DNA of 21,714 bases from positions 14,457 to 36,170 of the forward strand of contig JAKCWW010004759.1 in assembly GCA_026260175.1 (NCBI GenBank), written 5' to 3'. Of this stretch, positions 1 through 8,536 are shown piece by piece. The stretch comes from Reticulitermes lucifugus. Its lineage: Eukaryota; Arthropoda; Insecta; Blattodea; Rhinotermitidae. The notes below the pieces were generated by a model. It ran no database searches, had not been told where the DNA came from, and saw only the letters and a list, made by a program, of their open reading frames with translations. Position 1 is the first letter of the stretch. Each line of letters starts with the position of its first letter. A program made the translations under genes and the position numbers.

Positions 1-255
1 AAACCAAAATTCGTTTCTGTAGTGCACACTTTATTCTACTCAAATACAACAGGCTCCATTCTCCACGGTCATATATGCGCCCTCCCTACACTGCACTGTT
101 CACGACTTAAACGTCAGGAGCGCTGTTCCTGGGGTCATTCCCCGTCAGAAATATCACACACGCGTAGGGTCAAATTCTCAAAGCTTGTTAGCTTACCATT
201 ATCAGGTTGTTAAGAATAATCGAACAAAAACTGTGCAAAGACTTCCTTGCCCAAT
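1..255. other. Spacer with nothing recognised
   Basis: This stretch lies beyond the stop codon of the decayed transposase at 256-1368 and would include that element's 3' untranslated part. I looked for a terminal inverted repeat pairing with sequence beyond 1368 and could not identify one by eye. The open frame at 22-213 (+) has no recognisable features. Confidence 0.5.
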
Positions 256-1368
256 TTATAATAAACGTTCAAAATGGCTACTCGCACTTTCAACACACGT
301 GCTCTAAAACGCATTCCAGCAAACGGCCTTGGCACGTAATATGATTAGCACACGGCGTGACAGTAATGAACTCAAAACACGTAACCGACATGCTTGTGAA
401 TCGAGCTTACAATTTGTCATCATTTCATTTGAATTGTCTTTCACAAGGCTTGCAGCATCCAAAATACGCTGCAGATACGTAACTTGTGCCTCTACTTTTT
501 TTTCTGGTACACCAGATCTTTCATGTAACCCCATAGAAAGAATCTTGGGTTCCCTCCACCCGTAGATTCTTATCTAATACCTCCCGTGAGGCCTGAATGG
601 CGAATGCTGTGGACCCCATCGAGGCAGGCGATCATGGAGATGTGTTTTCACTGCACGAAAGCAATGAAGAGGAGCTCAGCGTTGTCACAAGTACAGACAC
701 AATCTTGTTGCTACAGGTTCTTGTTATTTAAACAGGTGAGGCAGTCCATTCTACAGAACCTGTAGAAACATATGCTGTTAGACGACACTCGAAGATAAAT
801 GGACCAATCAGATCATTGCAAAGAACACCTCACATAACATTTACAGAGAATCCATGTTGAAAATTGTTTTCCACAGTACAGTGGGGATTCGTTTCTGAGC
901 AAAAATTTGAGTTGCGATCTTTCTTGACCTGTCACCGACAAATTGAGCTCGTCACAAACAAAGCGCATCGTCACAGTTGGTGATCGGAATGAGACAGCTA
1001 CAAATCATCAGATTCCAGATGCCGAACGCTCTGTACTCGGAATGGATATATTCGTTCCTCGTGTAAGGTTCTCCCCACTCTGTCGTCTGAGGAAGATAAT
1101 GACATGTGGATGTCTTTCGCGTGCTAACGCCAAGGCTGCTCTGTATCACCTGGAATATGTTTTATTCTTCGGCCACATCTCGGCATACCGGACGCTCAGC
1201 TATATCAGAAACGCTACTACATGGAAAGATATCTCGCAGTCTGTGGAGTACTACCAAATAGTTATGGATCTGGAGATCTTCAATTTGGAATTCGGCTCTG
1301 GTATTCAGCTGCAGGACAACTGCTGCTATCGACACAGGGTCAATGTACACCATGCCCAAATATTCGGC
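256..1368 (-). pseudogene. Decayed mariner/Tc1-type DNA transposon transposase
   Basis: On the minus strand this region reads, across several frames, as a degraded Tc1/mariner-superfamily transposase, the enzyme that cuts and pastes DNA transposons. In order: an N-terminal part with MVYIDPVSIAAVVLQL (about 1310-1355) and SVSDIAERPVCRDVAEE (1162-1212); a second helix-turn-helix part with VSTRKTST and LPQTTEW (1075-1130); RTLHEERIYPFRVQS (about 1027-1072); the core strand NDLIGPFIF (about 793-820); APLHCFRAVKTHL (about 637-676), corresponding to the family's HDGAPxHF block; FFLWGYMKDLVYQKK (about 500-546); and SHFERLL followed by TAA (256-279). The length, about 1.1 kb, matches a full mariner-like transposase of about 350 residues. 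Stops and frame changes separate nearly every block. The catalytic aspartates expected in the second and third blocks are not preserved, so it cannot be active. The 176-residue frame on the opposite strand (943-1473) is its shadow. The family match is from recognised motif order, not a search. Confidence 0.82.
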
Positions 1369-1632
1369 GCTTTAAAACGTGTAAGGCCTAACGACATCAC
1401 AAAACACGAACTGCGCACTGTAAGACACAACATTCCAATTAATCAGCAGCTCAGTTCCAGGTCACGTGTGTGAATGTCAGCATGCATTGTTGCAAACATC
1501 TGTACCTCAATTCTTGAGAACTGAACCACTGTTCATAAAATATTTCTGACTGCACGGTTCTCAGAAATACGACTGGGAAATTAAATCATGAATTTGTGAA
1601 TAACCCTGTATAAGAACATTATTTTGTCACCT
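1369..1632. other. Spacer, possibly 5' part of the decayed transposon
   Basis: No gene or repeat is recognised here. It lies upstream of the transposase fossil on the minus strand, so it may contain that element's leader and terminal repeat, but no boundary is visible. Confidence 0.4.
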
Positions 1633-1645
1633 AAAGCAATTCTAT
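1633..1645. repeat. Target-site duplication, left copy
   Basis: The 13-base sequence AAAGCAATTCTAT occurs here and again, perfectly, at 1949-1961, directly after the A-run of the SINE. This fixes both ends of the insertion. Confidence 0.93.
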
Positions 1646-1948
1646 GCCGATCCCAGTGGCCGTGCTGTCTAAGGCGTGGGTCTAATGCCGCTCGCTTACT
1701 AGGATCGTGGGTTCGAATCACACCGGGGGCATGGATGTCTGTCTCTTGTNNNNNNNNNNNNNNNNNNNNNNNNNNNNNNNNNNNNNNNNNNNNNNNNNNN
1801 NNNNNNNNNNNNNNNNNNNNNNNNNNNNNNNNNNNNNNNNNNNNNNNNNNNNNNNNNNNNNNNNNNNNNNNNNNNNNNNNNNNNNNNNNNNNCTCGACGA
1901 AACGAGGAGGCCCAGGCCCATATAGGGCTGTCGAGCCATAGAAAAAAA
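1646..1948 (+). mobile_element. tRNA-derived SINE (type IV) containing an assembly gap
   Basis: This is a short non-coding retroposon transcribed by RNA polymerase III and moved by a LINE's enzymes. The head has an A-box-like TGGCCGTGCTG near 1658 and a B box GGTTCGAATCA at 1710-1720. The 3' part after the gap (1893 on) leads into an A-run at 1942-1951. Exact 13-bp duplications flank it at 1633-1645 and 1949-1961. The element spans 303 bp as assembled, but 143 of these are N, so the true length depends on whether the gap size is real. It has no coding capacity; open frames across it are artefacts of the Ns. Confidence 0.9.
1750..1892. other. Assembly gap (143 N)
   Basis: This is a run of N lying wholly inside the SINE at 1646-1948. 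High-copy SINE interiors are common places for short-read assemblies to break. Confidence 0.99.
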
Positions 1949-1961
1949 AAAGCAATTCTAT
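1949..1961. repeat. Target-site duplication, right copy
   Basis: This is a perfect match to AAAGCAATTCTAT at 1633-1645; its first three A residues merge with the SINE's A-tail. Confidence 0.93.
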
Positions 1962-3290
1962 AAGACTCTGGTACACTATGGACTAATTTCACAAAAACAG
2001 TCACACTTTTGTCAGTCATTGTGGCTGCACGTTTACAAAAGGTCGTGACGTGTTCACGCTTCAATTCTGTTGGAAGCGTGTTTTGAATCCCGATGAGGTC
2101 ACTGGCGTTCTTTTGGAACTTCCCGTGCTGCCTTCACCTTCCAAATACCGGACAGAAACCTTAAGATGGTATCAAATGCTTGTCGTTAATATCGACCTCA
2201 GAAAAGTGACCAGGAACCCCACCCGCTACAGTAATGACACTTCGCATTAAAACTTCATCGAAACGTTGAATCAATATTAGGAAGGTTCGCAGAAGCGGTT
2301 AGGCCAATAAATTATCTTCCTATAATCATGTAAACACAGGGTAATCATACTTTATTTAATGTTACCGAATGAATTATTGTATAGACTACGTCAGCTAATG
2401 AAATCAGAAGTATGGAGTTCAGGTAGTGAAAGCCAATGTTCTGCATTCTAGGATTAGACACACAAGTCTGTCCGTAATCGAGATTAATTACGAACTACGT
2501 AATTAATGCGTCTGAAAGGACTGCCTGAATGACGATAACTCCTTTGCCAGGTGCTCACTCTCACAGGGCAACAAAACACAGCACATGTGCCTGCAGCGAC
2601 GTGCAGAACATCCGTCCATTTCGAGCGGTGTTCCGGTTCTGAATTAACTACGAACTACGAAAAGATGAAATTTTTTTTGTTTTTCAATGGACTTGATCAA
2701 CTGGAATGATCTGATTTACAATCAATCATGAAAAATGAATGCCTTATATATATATGGGGGGGGGGTGAGTTTGAAGGCACAAGCAAGTATATAAAGCTGG
2801 AAGTCCAATTTGCGGCCCTCGGGGTGCGGTTCGGTTGAAATTTGTATCAAAAACCTTTTTACTTAATTAGGTAACACATATAAACTAATATGATAGTTGG
2901 GACTTCTCCTACCGTAGTATAACACACTCCCGCAAGACGTCAATGGATTAAAATGTTTAACACTGCTCACGCAATCATAACCTTAAATATTTAATATACC
3001 ACTCTCATAAATGAAAATTAGGCAGTCTACATACATGGATTTCTGATCATGTGGGCAACCATTAAAATTTGAATGACCCTGCTCTAAATAATTCTCGCTT
3101 TCGTTATCATTTTCGCATCGTAACCCTGCCATAGCATTATTTGAACAATAGATCGAAACACTGCGAAGCGAATACAGCACAACAGCACTCACAGAGGCAA
3201 AGCCTCTTAACGGGTTCGCAGAATTAAGCATTCGGGCACAGAACAACATGACTAAGAGGCAAGAATATTGCGACAGGCCCCTTATTCATA
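1962..3290. other. Unassigned AT-rich spacer
   Basis: No gene or full repeat is recognised. It contains a short (TA)n run joined to ten G residues (2746-2765). At 2258-2275 there is a weak resemblance (TTCATCGAAACGTTGA) to the CGAAACGT motif seen elsewhere in the window. The frames at 2050-2250 (+) and 2983-3249 (-) carry no recognised domain. Confidence 0.5.
2746..2765. repeat. (TA)n-G10 simple repeat
   Basis: Alternating TA runs directly into a homopolymer of ten G. Length calls in such runs are error-prone. Confidence 0.85.
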
Positions 3291-3590
3291 GGAAGGGCAC
3301 GCAGTTGCGCAGTTACTTCAGGCACTGCGCTACAAGCCGGAAGGTCGCGGGTTCGATTCCCGATGGTGTCATTGGAATGACATAATCCTTCCGGCCGCAT
3401 TATGGCCCTGGGATCGACTCAGCCTCTAAAAGAAATGACTACCAGGAATATTTCCTGGGGAGTAAATGCGGCCGGTGCGTAGGGCTGAAAACCCTTACCA
3501 TCTTCATGTGCCGATTGTCTTGAAATCTGCGAGCCTCAAGCTCCTGGAACCCTCAGGGCCTGGGACTGCTTTACGTTTACCTTCTTTATA
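3291..3590 (+). mobile_element. tRNA-derived SINE (type I), near full length
   Basis: The head contains a clear B box, GGTTCGATTCC, at 3350-3360, set in a T-arm-like hairpin (GCGGG/CCCGA). The body runs through ACATAATCCTTCC (from 3379), CCTGGGGAGTAAATGCGG and GGGCTGAAAACCC to a T- and C-rich end (TTTACGTTTACC near 3571-3582). A second copy lies on the minus strand at 21137-21404 and aligns over the whole body, which supports its being a family. The left boundary is approximate. A weak flanking direct repeat (TTCATAGGAAG against TTTATAAGGAG, 8 of 11 matching) may be an old target-site duplication. Confidence 0.82.
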
Positions 3591-4133
3591 AGGAGTTTTT
3601 GGAAACGTAAAATTTAAAAAGTTTGTATCTTGCGGATGCTGTGCAAAGTAAGCAAACTACTTCAACTCGTTAATCGCTACACTAAGTCGCTTTTGGTCCC
3701 TATCAGAGGTTTTTGTAGCAACCTCTACATGATATGAGTCACGAGCAGATTTGACAGCAAGTGGCTCAAATGTCAAGATCGCAATTTATGGTCACGTGTC
3801 CCCTCACTCACTCACACACACACACACACAACGGCCCCTTCGTAACGCACAGGAAAGACGTAGCTTGTTATTTTTATGGTTAATTACACTCCTGTCTGCA
3901 GAGATAGAAGAGGGTCTTCCATGGCAAAACCTCAGTTCAATATTTTCTATTAATACTAGACGTCTGGTGACTTATCCGGAGACTAGATGCCATATTTCTT
4001 TAATCATCACAAAAATAAAAACCAATACATCGGCTGGAAAAAGGACGAAGTTGAAGCAGGATTAGTTGAGAACGAAAAATAAATCAAAATTACATTGGTG
4101 ATGAAATCAGCAACAGATTAAATTCGGGGAATG
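3591..4133. other. Unassigned spacer with (CA)n microsatellite
   Basis: Apart from the CA run at 3813-3831 nothing is recognised. The 104-residue frame at 3751-4065 crosses the microsatellite and has no domain. Confidence 0.5.
3813..3831. repeat. (CA)n microsatellite
   Basis: Uninterrupted CA dinucleotides, preceded by CTCA tetranucleotide steps. Confidence 0.95.
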
Positions 4134-4243
4134 TTTATTGCTATTGAGAACAGCATTTATTGCTATTGAGAACAGCATTTATTGCTATTGAGAACAGCAT
4201 TTATTGCTATTGAAAACAGCATTTATTGCTATTGATAACAGCA
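4134..4243. repeat. Tandem repeat, 22-bp unit x 5
   Basis: There are five consecutive 22-base units, TTTATTGCTATTGAGAACAG followed by CA. The first three (4134-4199) are identical. The fourth (4200-4221) has GAAAA for GAGAA and the fifth (4222-4243) has GATAA. Identity among the first three suggests recent expansion. The unit is not a multiple of three and there is no spacer, so it is neither coding nor a CRISPR array. Confidence 0.97.
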
Positions 4244-4410
4244 TTTTTTCAGTGTCAGGTCATATCTGAAAAGCAAAAAAGACTTAAACGCAAGCATTTA
4301 TAATTTTACGTAATGTTTTACCTTCACATGGTTACGAAACCTGATTGGATCGCTATTCCAATCATTTGCCCTTATACAACACACCTACTTTCCAAGCCAC
4401 TTACTTTTGA

Positions 4411-4505
4411 CAACCCTGAAGATGGAAGTAACAAGCTCCTCCGAAAAGTCGGTAACCATATAGCAATGTACACGGCGTCACATCTCATAAAAATTCATCA
4501 CTATC
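4411..4505 (+). repeat. Dispersed repeat, motif family B
   Basis: It contains CTGAAGATGG (4416-4425), then CTCCTCCGAAAAGTCGGTAA (4436-4455) and ACGGCGTCACATCTC. The downstream part matches the copy at 11600-11665 (CGTCGGTAACCATGTA, then CGCGTCATATC) and the piece at 21417-21445 (ACGGCGTCATATTTCATAAG). Boundaries are not defined. Confidence 0.65.
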
Positions 4506-4819
4506 TCTGCTAGAGTCTAAAATTTCGCACATTTCAGGCTCAAAGCAAAACGTAGGCCAACAGGGTAGGCCTACTACTGGACTCTACAGAAATTGCGACT
4601 CAGGATACATCATAATGAAAAGATCCACAGTTTGTACTGTTATATAAATGATGCATTTGGGCCAAAAATCCCAAGAGATGAGACCGCATGAGAGCTTTAG
4701 ATGTTCATGGGCAGAAAATATAATTGTGAAATACAGTGCAATGGATTTAACTGGCTAATTATGGGTTCCAATTGCGGGGGTTTACATATACGGCCATGAA
4801 ACCACGGGTTTCACAAACG
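4506..4819. other. Unassigned spacer
   Basis: Nothing is recognised between the family B repeat and the inverted-repeat element. Confidence 0.5.
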
Positions 4820-4831
4820 AAGGAACTAACA
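4820..4831. repeat. Target-site duplication, left copy
   Basis: AAGGAACTAACA occurs here and again at 5353-5364, flanking the inverted-repeat element. The match is exact over 12 bases. Confidence 0.8.
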
Positions 4832-4867
4832 TCAGCTTTATATGATGCATGATCCGCGCATTAATCG

Positions 4868-4987
4868 AATACATACAATAATTGCACCAACAAATGCAAA
4901 TAAGTATTTTGAAATTAGTTCATATACATAATCCTACATGTTTCGGTCAACCATGTGGCCATCTTCAGGGATATAGAATACAAAGGT
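4868..4987 (-). repeat. Left terminal repeat arm
   Basis: On the minus strand it reads ACCTTTGTATTC, then CCCTGAAGATGGCCACATGG, then GACCGAAACATGTAGGATTA, then a TATATGAACTAATTTC stretch and TTTGTTGGTGCAATTATTG. Each block has a counterpart in the right arm at 5232-5352. Confidence 0.85.
4927..4977 (-). ncRNA. Hammerhead-ribozyme-like core (hypothetical)
   Basis: On the minus strand the order is ATCC, CTGAAGA, a hairpin starting GGCC and ending ACC, GAAA, CATG, TA, GGAT. This is the order of a type I minimal hammerhead: stem I, CUGANGA, stem II, GAAA, a very short stem III, the UH cleavage site, stem I. ATCC and GGAT are complementary. Against it: an extra U sits between CUGAAGA and stem II, stem II is imperfect here (GACC, whereas the other arm has GGCC), and stem III would be a single C-G pair. 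It may be inactive or a different structure. Confidence 0.3.
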
Positions 4988-5231
4988 CAGATACATTAAA
5001 AGTGTAAAATGAAATTCTAAAAGTATCAGAACCAATAAATAGGTGTAGAATTATAAACAGAGGATCCCATCGTTTAAAAATACATATTACGAGTAGAAGT
5101 TATTGCAATAATATGTTGATATATGATTGGATGGTATACGTAGAACTTTTCAGTTAGTAATTCACCATCCAAGAGAAAGTGTCATGTTGTAGATTGTACG
5201 GTAAATCGCACTGTACTGTATAGTGTGGTTT

Positions 5232-5352
5232 ACCTTTGTATTTACAACCCTCAAGATGGCCACATGGTTGGCCGAAACATGTAGCAGTTGACTGTGTATA
5301 TAAACTCATTTCAATATACTTGTGTGAATTTGTTAGTACCATTACTGTATAT
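5232..5352 (+). repeat. Right terminal repeat arm
   Basis: This is the inverted partner of 4868-4987. It carries CTCAAGATGGCC, in which the core G5 of CUGANGA is C, then GGCCGAAACATGTAGC. Its hairpin GGCC/GGCC is perfect, unlike the left arm's. Confidence 0.85.
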
Positions 5353-5364
5353 AAGGAACTAACA
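5353..5364. repeat. Target-site duplication, right copy
   Basis: Exact repeat of AAGGAACTAACA at 4820-4831. Confidence 0.8.
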
Positions 5365-5715
5365 AGCCCAACCGAGCAACTACCAACTGCTTAAAAGCAA
5401 TCCGCACACTGCAGTTGGTTAGAAGTCTCGGTACACTTCAGGTACATAATGAACACCAAGAGAACACGTCTGTGTGCAAGGGAGTGGAACACCACACTAA
5501 AGACACAAATAACATGAGGCCACTTCGCTGTTTTTCATCCCTAAATCACATGCTAATTTATGACGGGAAATAAACTCTGTAGGCTGTATCCTTCCTTCAC
5601 ACAATACTTCACCCAATGACATGGACATGCAAAGGAAGAAGAAATGATTGGCTATTTCCCTGTTAAATGTCTTCCACTACGTAACACAGATCCTGGCGCA
5701 TCACCAAAACTTGCT
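5365..5715. other. Unassigned spacer
   Basis: No gene or repeat is recognised. Confidence 0.5.
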
Positions 5716-5860
5716 GGGGTTGGGGGGGGGGACTTCACTGCATGAACCGCCGCCCGCATTACCCGCCAACTCATCCCTAGCCCCCAAACCGTCGCCTGCC
5801 AACTGGCTGGTTACCTGAGGCAAGGCAGGCAAACACAGGATTACACAGTGCCCAAACGAT
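5716..5860. repeat. GC-rich block with G10 run, probable repeat fragment
   Basis: A sharp compositional shift begins at a run of ten G (5722-5731). It continues through cytosine-rich sequence (ACCGCCGCCC, CCCTAGCCCCCAAACC) and ends in a GGCAAGGCAGGC stretch. The flanks are AT-rich. No reading frame or known element is recognised; it looks like part of an older GC-rich repeat. Confidence 0.45.
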
Positions 5861-8045
5861 TTACAATCTTATTACACTGAGGTAGGGGCACTGAAGTATA
5901 CACTCAGTGAAATTAGTATTAAGGGCCTGTAAATCCTTGTATTAGGCAAGCAGGATGGTGCAAGTGCGAGTCAGAGCCAGTAGGGGAGAGAAGATAACAG
6001 GATCTTGGCTATATCTGTTATGGATAGGGACACAGAAATTGCTTTCACCAACGCTGACGTACCAGTTCTAAGCACTGCACATTTATGTGATGCCGTGAAG
6101 TAGGCAACATTCTTCGTCAGGTATTTAAGCGTCTCATTACTACACAAGATAAATCTCTAATAACATCAGTGAATTTATTTGGTGCTTGAGCTGACGAGTT
6201 ACGGAAACTTCAGCTCGCGATATGGACATGTGTGTCACCGTTAAATAATATAAATAAATGTTACCAACTATGGAAATATTCAAAGAAAGAAATATTCTTG
6301 TATAATTAAAAGCAACGTAAGAAGGGTTAAAGAAATCGTTCATGCTGGGCTTATTGTTTACTGCTACTTGTGCGTTAAACGACGCTCTCTGTAAACTGCA
6401 GAGTAGTCCCACTCAACCCGTAGCTCGCGGACCACACGCTGCCCTTGACAAAGCGTTATATTGCCCGCGGAGACATTCCAAACGTGAAAACGACTTTTAA
6501 CCCTTTCCCTGTCAAAGTCGAGATAGAATGTCGAAGCAATTTTGGAAACTTACCCCTATTTATTTACGGAGACATATATATAGCACTACTAATTCATTTC
6601 ATAAAAATATGCTAAAAATGGCGACATCGTAGCCTGTGTTGTGAATTGCATTTTTATAAATATTTCATATTATTAGAAGTAATTTTTTATTGCATACGAT
6701 GTATAGAAAAATACACACTTAAAACTAGACGTATAATAATTTGTATACGTATTCATTCTTCATTTTTTGTATCGAATTTCATGTTGTCAGCGTGCAGACC
6801 AAATTTTGCCAAAGTTGCTGTCGCCACATACAAGATTGATCAGGCCTGCTGTAGAGGATACGACTTGTCGAAACATTTCTGTCAGAATAGTGAGCCCTCT
6901 GGCTGGAGCGTGAAGCTGACTCACCTCAGTCTAGTTACGGGGTTCAGAATAACGCAAGAATATTCCTCCCACCACCCCAGTACGTGCACACTGCACAGTA
7001 GAACTTTGTATCTGTTTGAAGATTACTGTGGGATGTGCACAGAGTGTATACATTATTTCGCCAAGCACATGACGAAGACTAAGAAAGCTAACTTCGATCA
7101 AGAAACGCCTTTATCCTGTTGCAACGACGAAAGAGGCAACAAATCGCTCCATTCTTTAGCTAAGAGTTCTTCGATTTTCAATACAATTACTCAGTTATTC
7201 TCTTCACTACTGCGAGAGATGAGACAATACTTCTCCTTCGGTCTTCTTTCTGTGTCTTGCGTAAGGCAGCCTGGCCAACTCTTGACTTAAACTTCGCCAC
7301 TTTCCCCACTGAATGCCACTCCCCATCAGAACATAACTCGGATCTGTGTAAATAGAAAGACACATTCAGCCTTAATAAGTTCCCTGCCCCCATCTTCTGA
7401 ATCCATCCTATCCCCTGCAGTTTCTGACTCGGTCCGCCATTCGTAGAAAACCATTTCGAAATGTTGGGTCTCGTTTTCCTCCTTTCACATCCCCTCCTTC
7501 ACACCCATCACCCGTCTCAAAACCAGACTCACTGCAAACCCCCCCCCCGACAAGAAAACCTCAATTCTCCTCTCAAGAGTAAGAGGAACTCCCCTCGTCT
7601 CTTATCCTCTTCCGTGCCATTACGTGGACGATTCCTGCCAGCATCTTGGTGGCTAACTTTATTACCGAGTTGCAGCTTAGAGGGGAACTGCATGCGGCTC
7701 GACAACGGCCATGTCTGTCAGTCAACGGGTGCCATCCCAGTCTTAAGATACTGTCTGTGGATGTAGGGCTAAGGAATTTAACAAACTGAATTTCTTGCTT
7801 GCTATTAGCAGTGTTGAAGAAACAAAAGTAATGAAAGTGACTTTACATTTATCGACGCCTCGACATTTTTGTTAGAACTGCAGAGAAGAGCAACGAGTCG
7901 GCCGTGCAAAACGCAATTTTTCCTGTCGTCCACTGGCTGGCAAAGTGGTCGTCGTTTTTACTATAAACAGAGACACTTCGAATTTTAACCTCGTCGTATT
8001 CAAGCAGACTGTAATAAAAATTGTAATGACGGAGCAGATACGCGC
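5861..8045. other. Unassigned spacer with unremarkable open frames
   Basis: The longest frame is 6646-7290 (+), 214 residues. It starts with a hydrophobic, Tyr/Ile/Cys-rich segment but has no domain, and its codon use looks like AT-rich spacer. A pyrimidine-rich tract with C10 lies at 7539-7548. No splice-site architecture could be assigned. I cannot exclude a small exon. Confidence 0.45.
7539..7548. repeat. C10 homopolymer
   Basis: Ten consecutive C inside a pyrimidine-rich stretch. Confidence 0.9.
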
Positions 8046-8127
8046 AAGATATTTGGACCTAAGGGGGCGGAAGAAACAAGAGACTGGAGAAAATTACACA
8101 ATGATGGGCTTTGTGGGTTTTACTTCT

Positions 8128-8138
8128 CATCAAACATT
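8128..8138. repeat. Target-site duplication, left copy
   Basis: CATCAAACATT is repeated exactly at 8261-8271, flanking the nested insertion. Confidence 0.92.
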
Positions 8139-8260
8139 AACTAACTAACTAACTAATTCCATGGAGTCCTTCTTGAGAAGCTAACAGGTCGTCAGCTAGT
8201 CAAGAAATTCCCCGCGTTTTATGGAACCCGAAGGTTCATTACCGCACTCACAAGAGCCCA
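8139..8260 (-). mobile_element. LINE 3'-tail fragment nested in a same-family LINE, inverted
   Basis: This is a 122-bp insertion. On the minus strand it runs from GGGCTCTTGTGAG through AACCTTCGGGTTCCATAAAA and CCTGTTAGCTTCTCAAGA to CCATGGAATTAG and a (TTAG)4 tail. It matches 12821-12950 of the other LINE copy. Exact 11-bp duplications flank it and the host reading resumes across it, so the excision point is certain. It is strongly 5'-truncated, as is usual for target-primed reverse transcription. Confidence 0.92.
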
Positions 8261-8271
8261 CATCAAACATT
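8261..8271. repeat. Target-site duplication, right copy
   Basis: Exact copy of CATCAAACATT at 8128-8138. Confidence 0.92.
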
Positions 8272-8499
8272 ATTCGGGTGAATAAATGAAGGAGAATGGG
8301 ACGGACGAAACATGTGGCACGTGTGGGGATGAAGAGAAACTCATACGGAGTTTTGGTGGGGAAGCCTGAAGGAAAGATGCCACTTGGCAGACCTAGGCGT
8401 AGATGGGAGGATAACGTTAAAGTAGATCTTCAAGAGATGGGAAGGCGTGGACTGAATTGATCTGACTCAGGATAGGGACTCCGCTCCATGCAGTTATAT

Positions 8500-8536
8500 A
8501 GTAAGTCAGTCGGTCAGTCAGTTAGTTAGTTAGTTA
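8500..8536. repeat. GTCA/TTAG tetranucleotide tail
   Basis: The LINE's 3' terminal repeat begins as AGTC steps and ends as TTAG steps. Confidence 0.85.

Larger units (their letters stand above)
4832..5352. mobile_element. Inverted-repeat element, Penelope-like architecture (non-autonomous)
   Basis: This 521-bp non-coding element is bounded by 12-bp direct repeats. Its two ends are inverted copies of each other: about 120 bp at 4868-4987 (read on -) against 5232-5352 (read on +), roughly three-quarters identical by eye. Each arm holds GATGGCCACATGGTT followed by CCGAAACATGTAG. One side only has a 36-bp extension outside the arm (4832-4867). Inverted LTR-like repeats, a one-sided extension of about this size and hammerhead-like motifs inside the repeats are properties described for Penelope-like retroelements; assigning this copy to them is inference. 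A DNA-transposon MITE is the alternative, but the asymmetric extension and the long duplication argue against it. The interior (4988-5231) has no coding capacity. Confidence 0.65.

Noticed and set aside
943-1473. 176-residue open frame on the plus strand
   Set aside because: It lies antisense to the decayed transposase, whose motifs are recognisable on the minus strand.
1581-2064. Several frames crossing the N-run
   Set aside because: They exist only because N codons do not create stops; the sequence is a SINE with a gap.
4134-4243. Possible CRISPR-like array
   Set aside because: Units abut without spacers, and the context is a eukaryotic repeat landscape.
8500-8536. TTAG repeats as telomeric sequence
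   Set aside because: The insect telomere repeat is TTAGG; these are tetranucleotide tails following LINE 3' ends, also at 8141-8156 (reverse) and 12932-12949.
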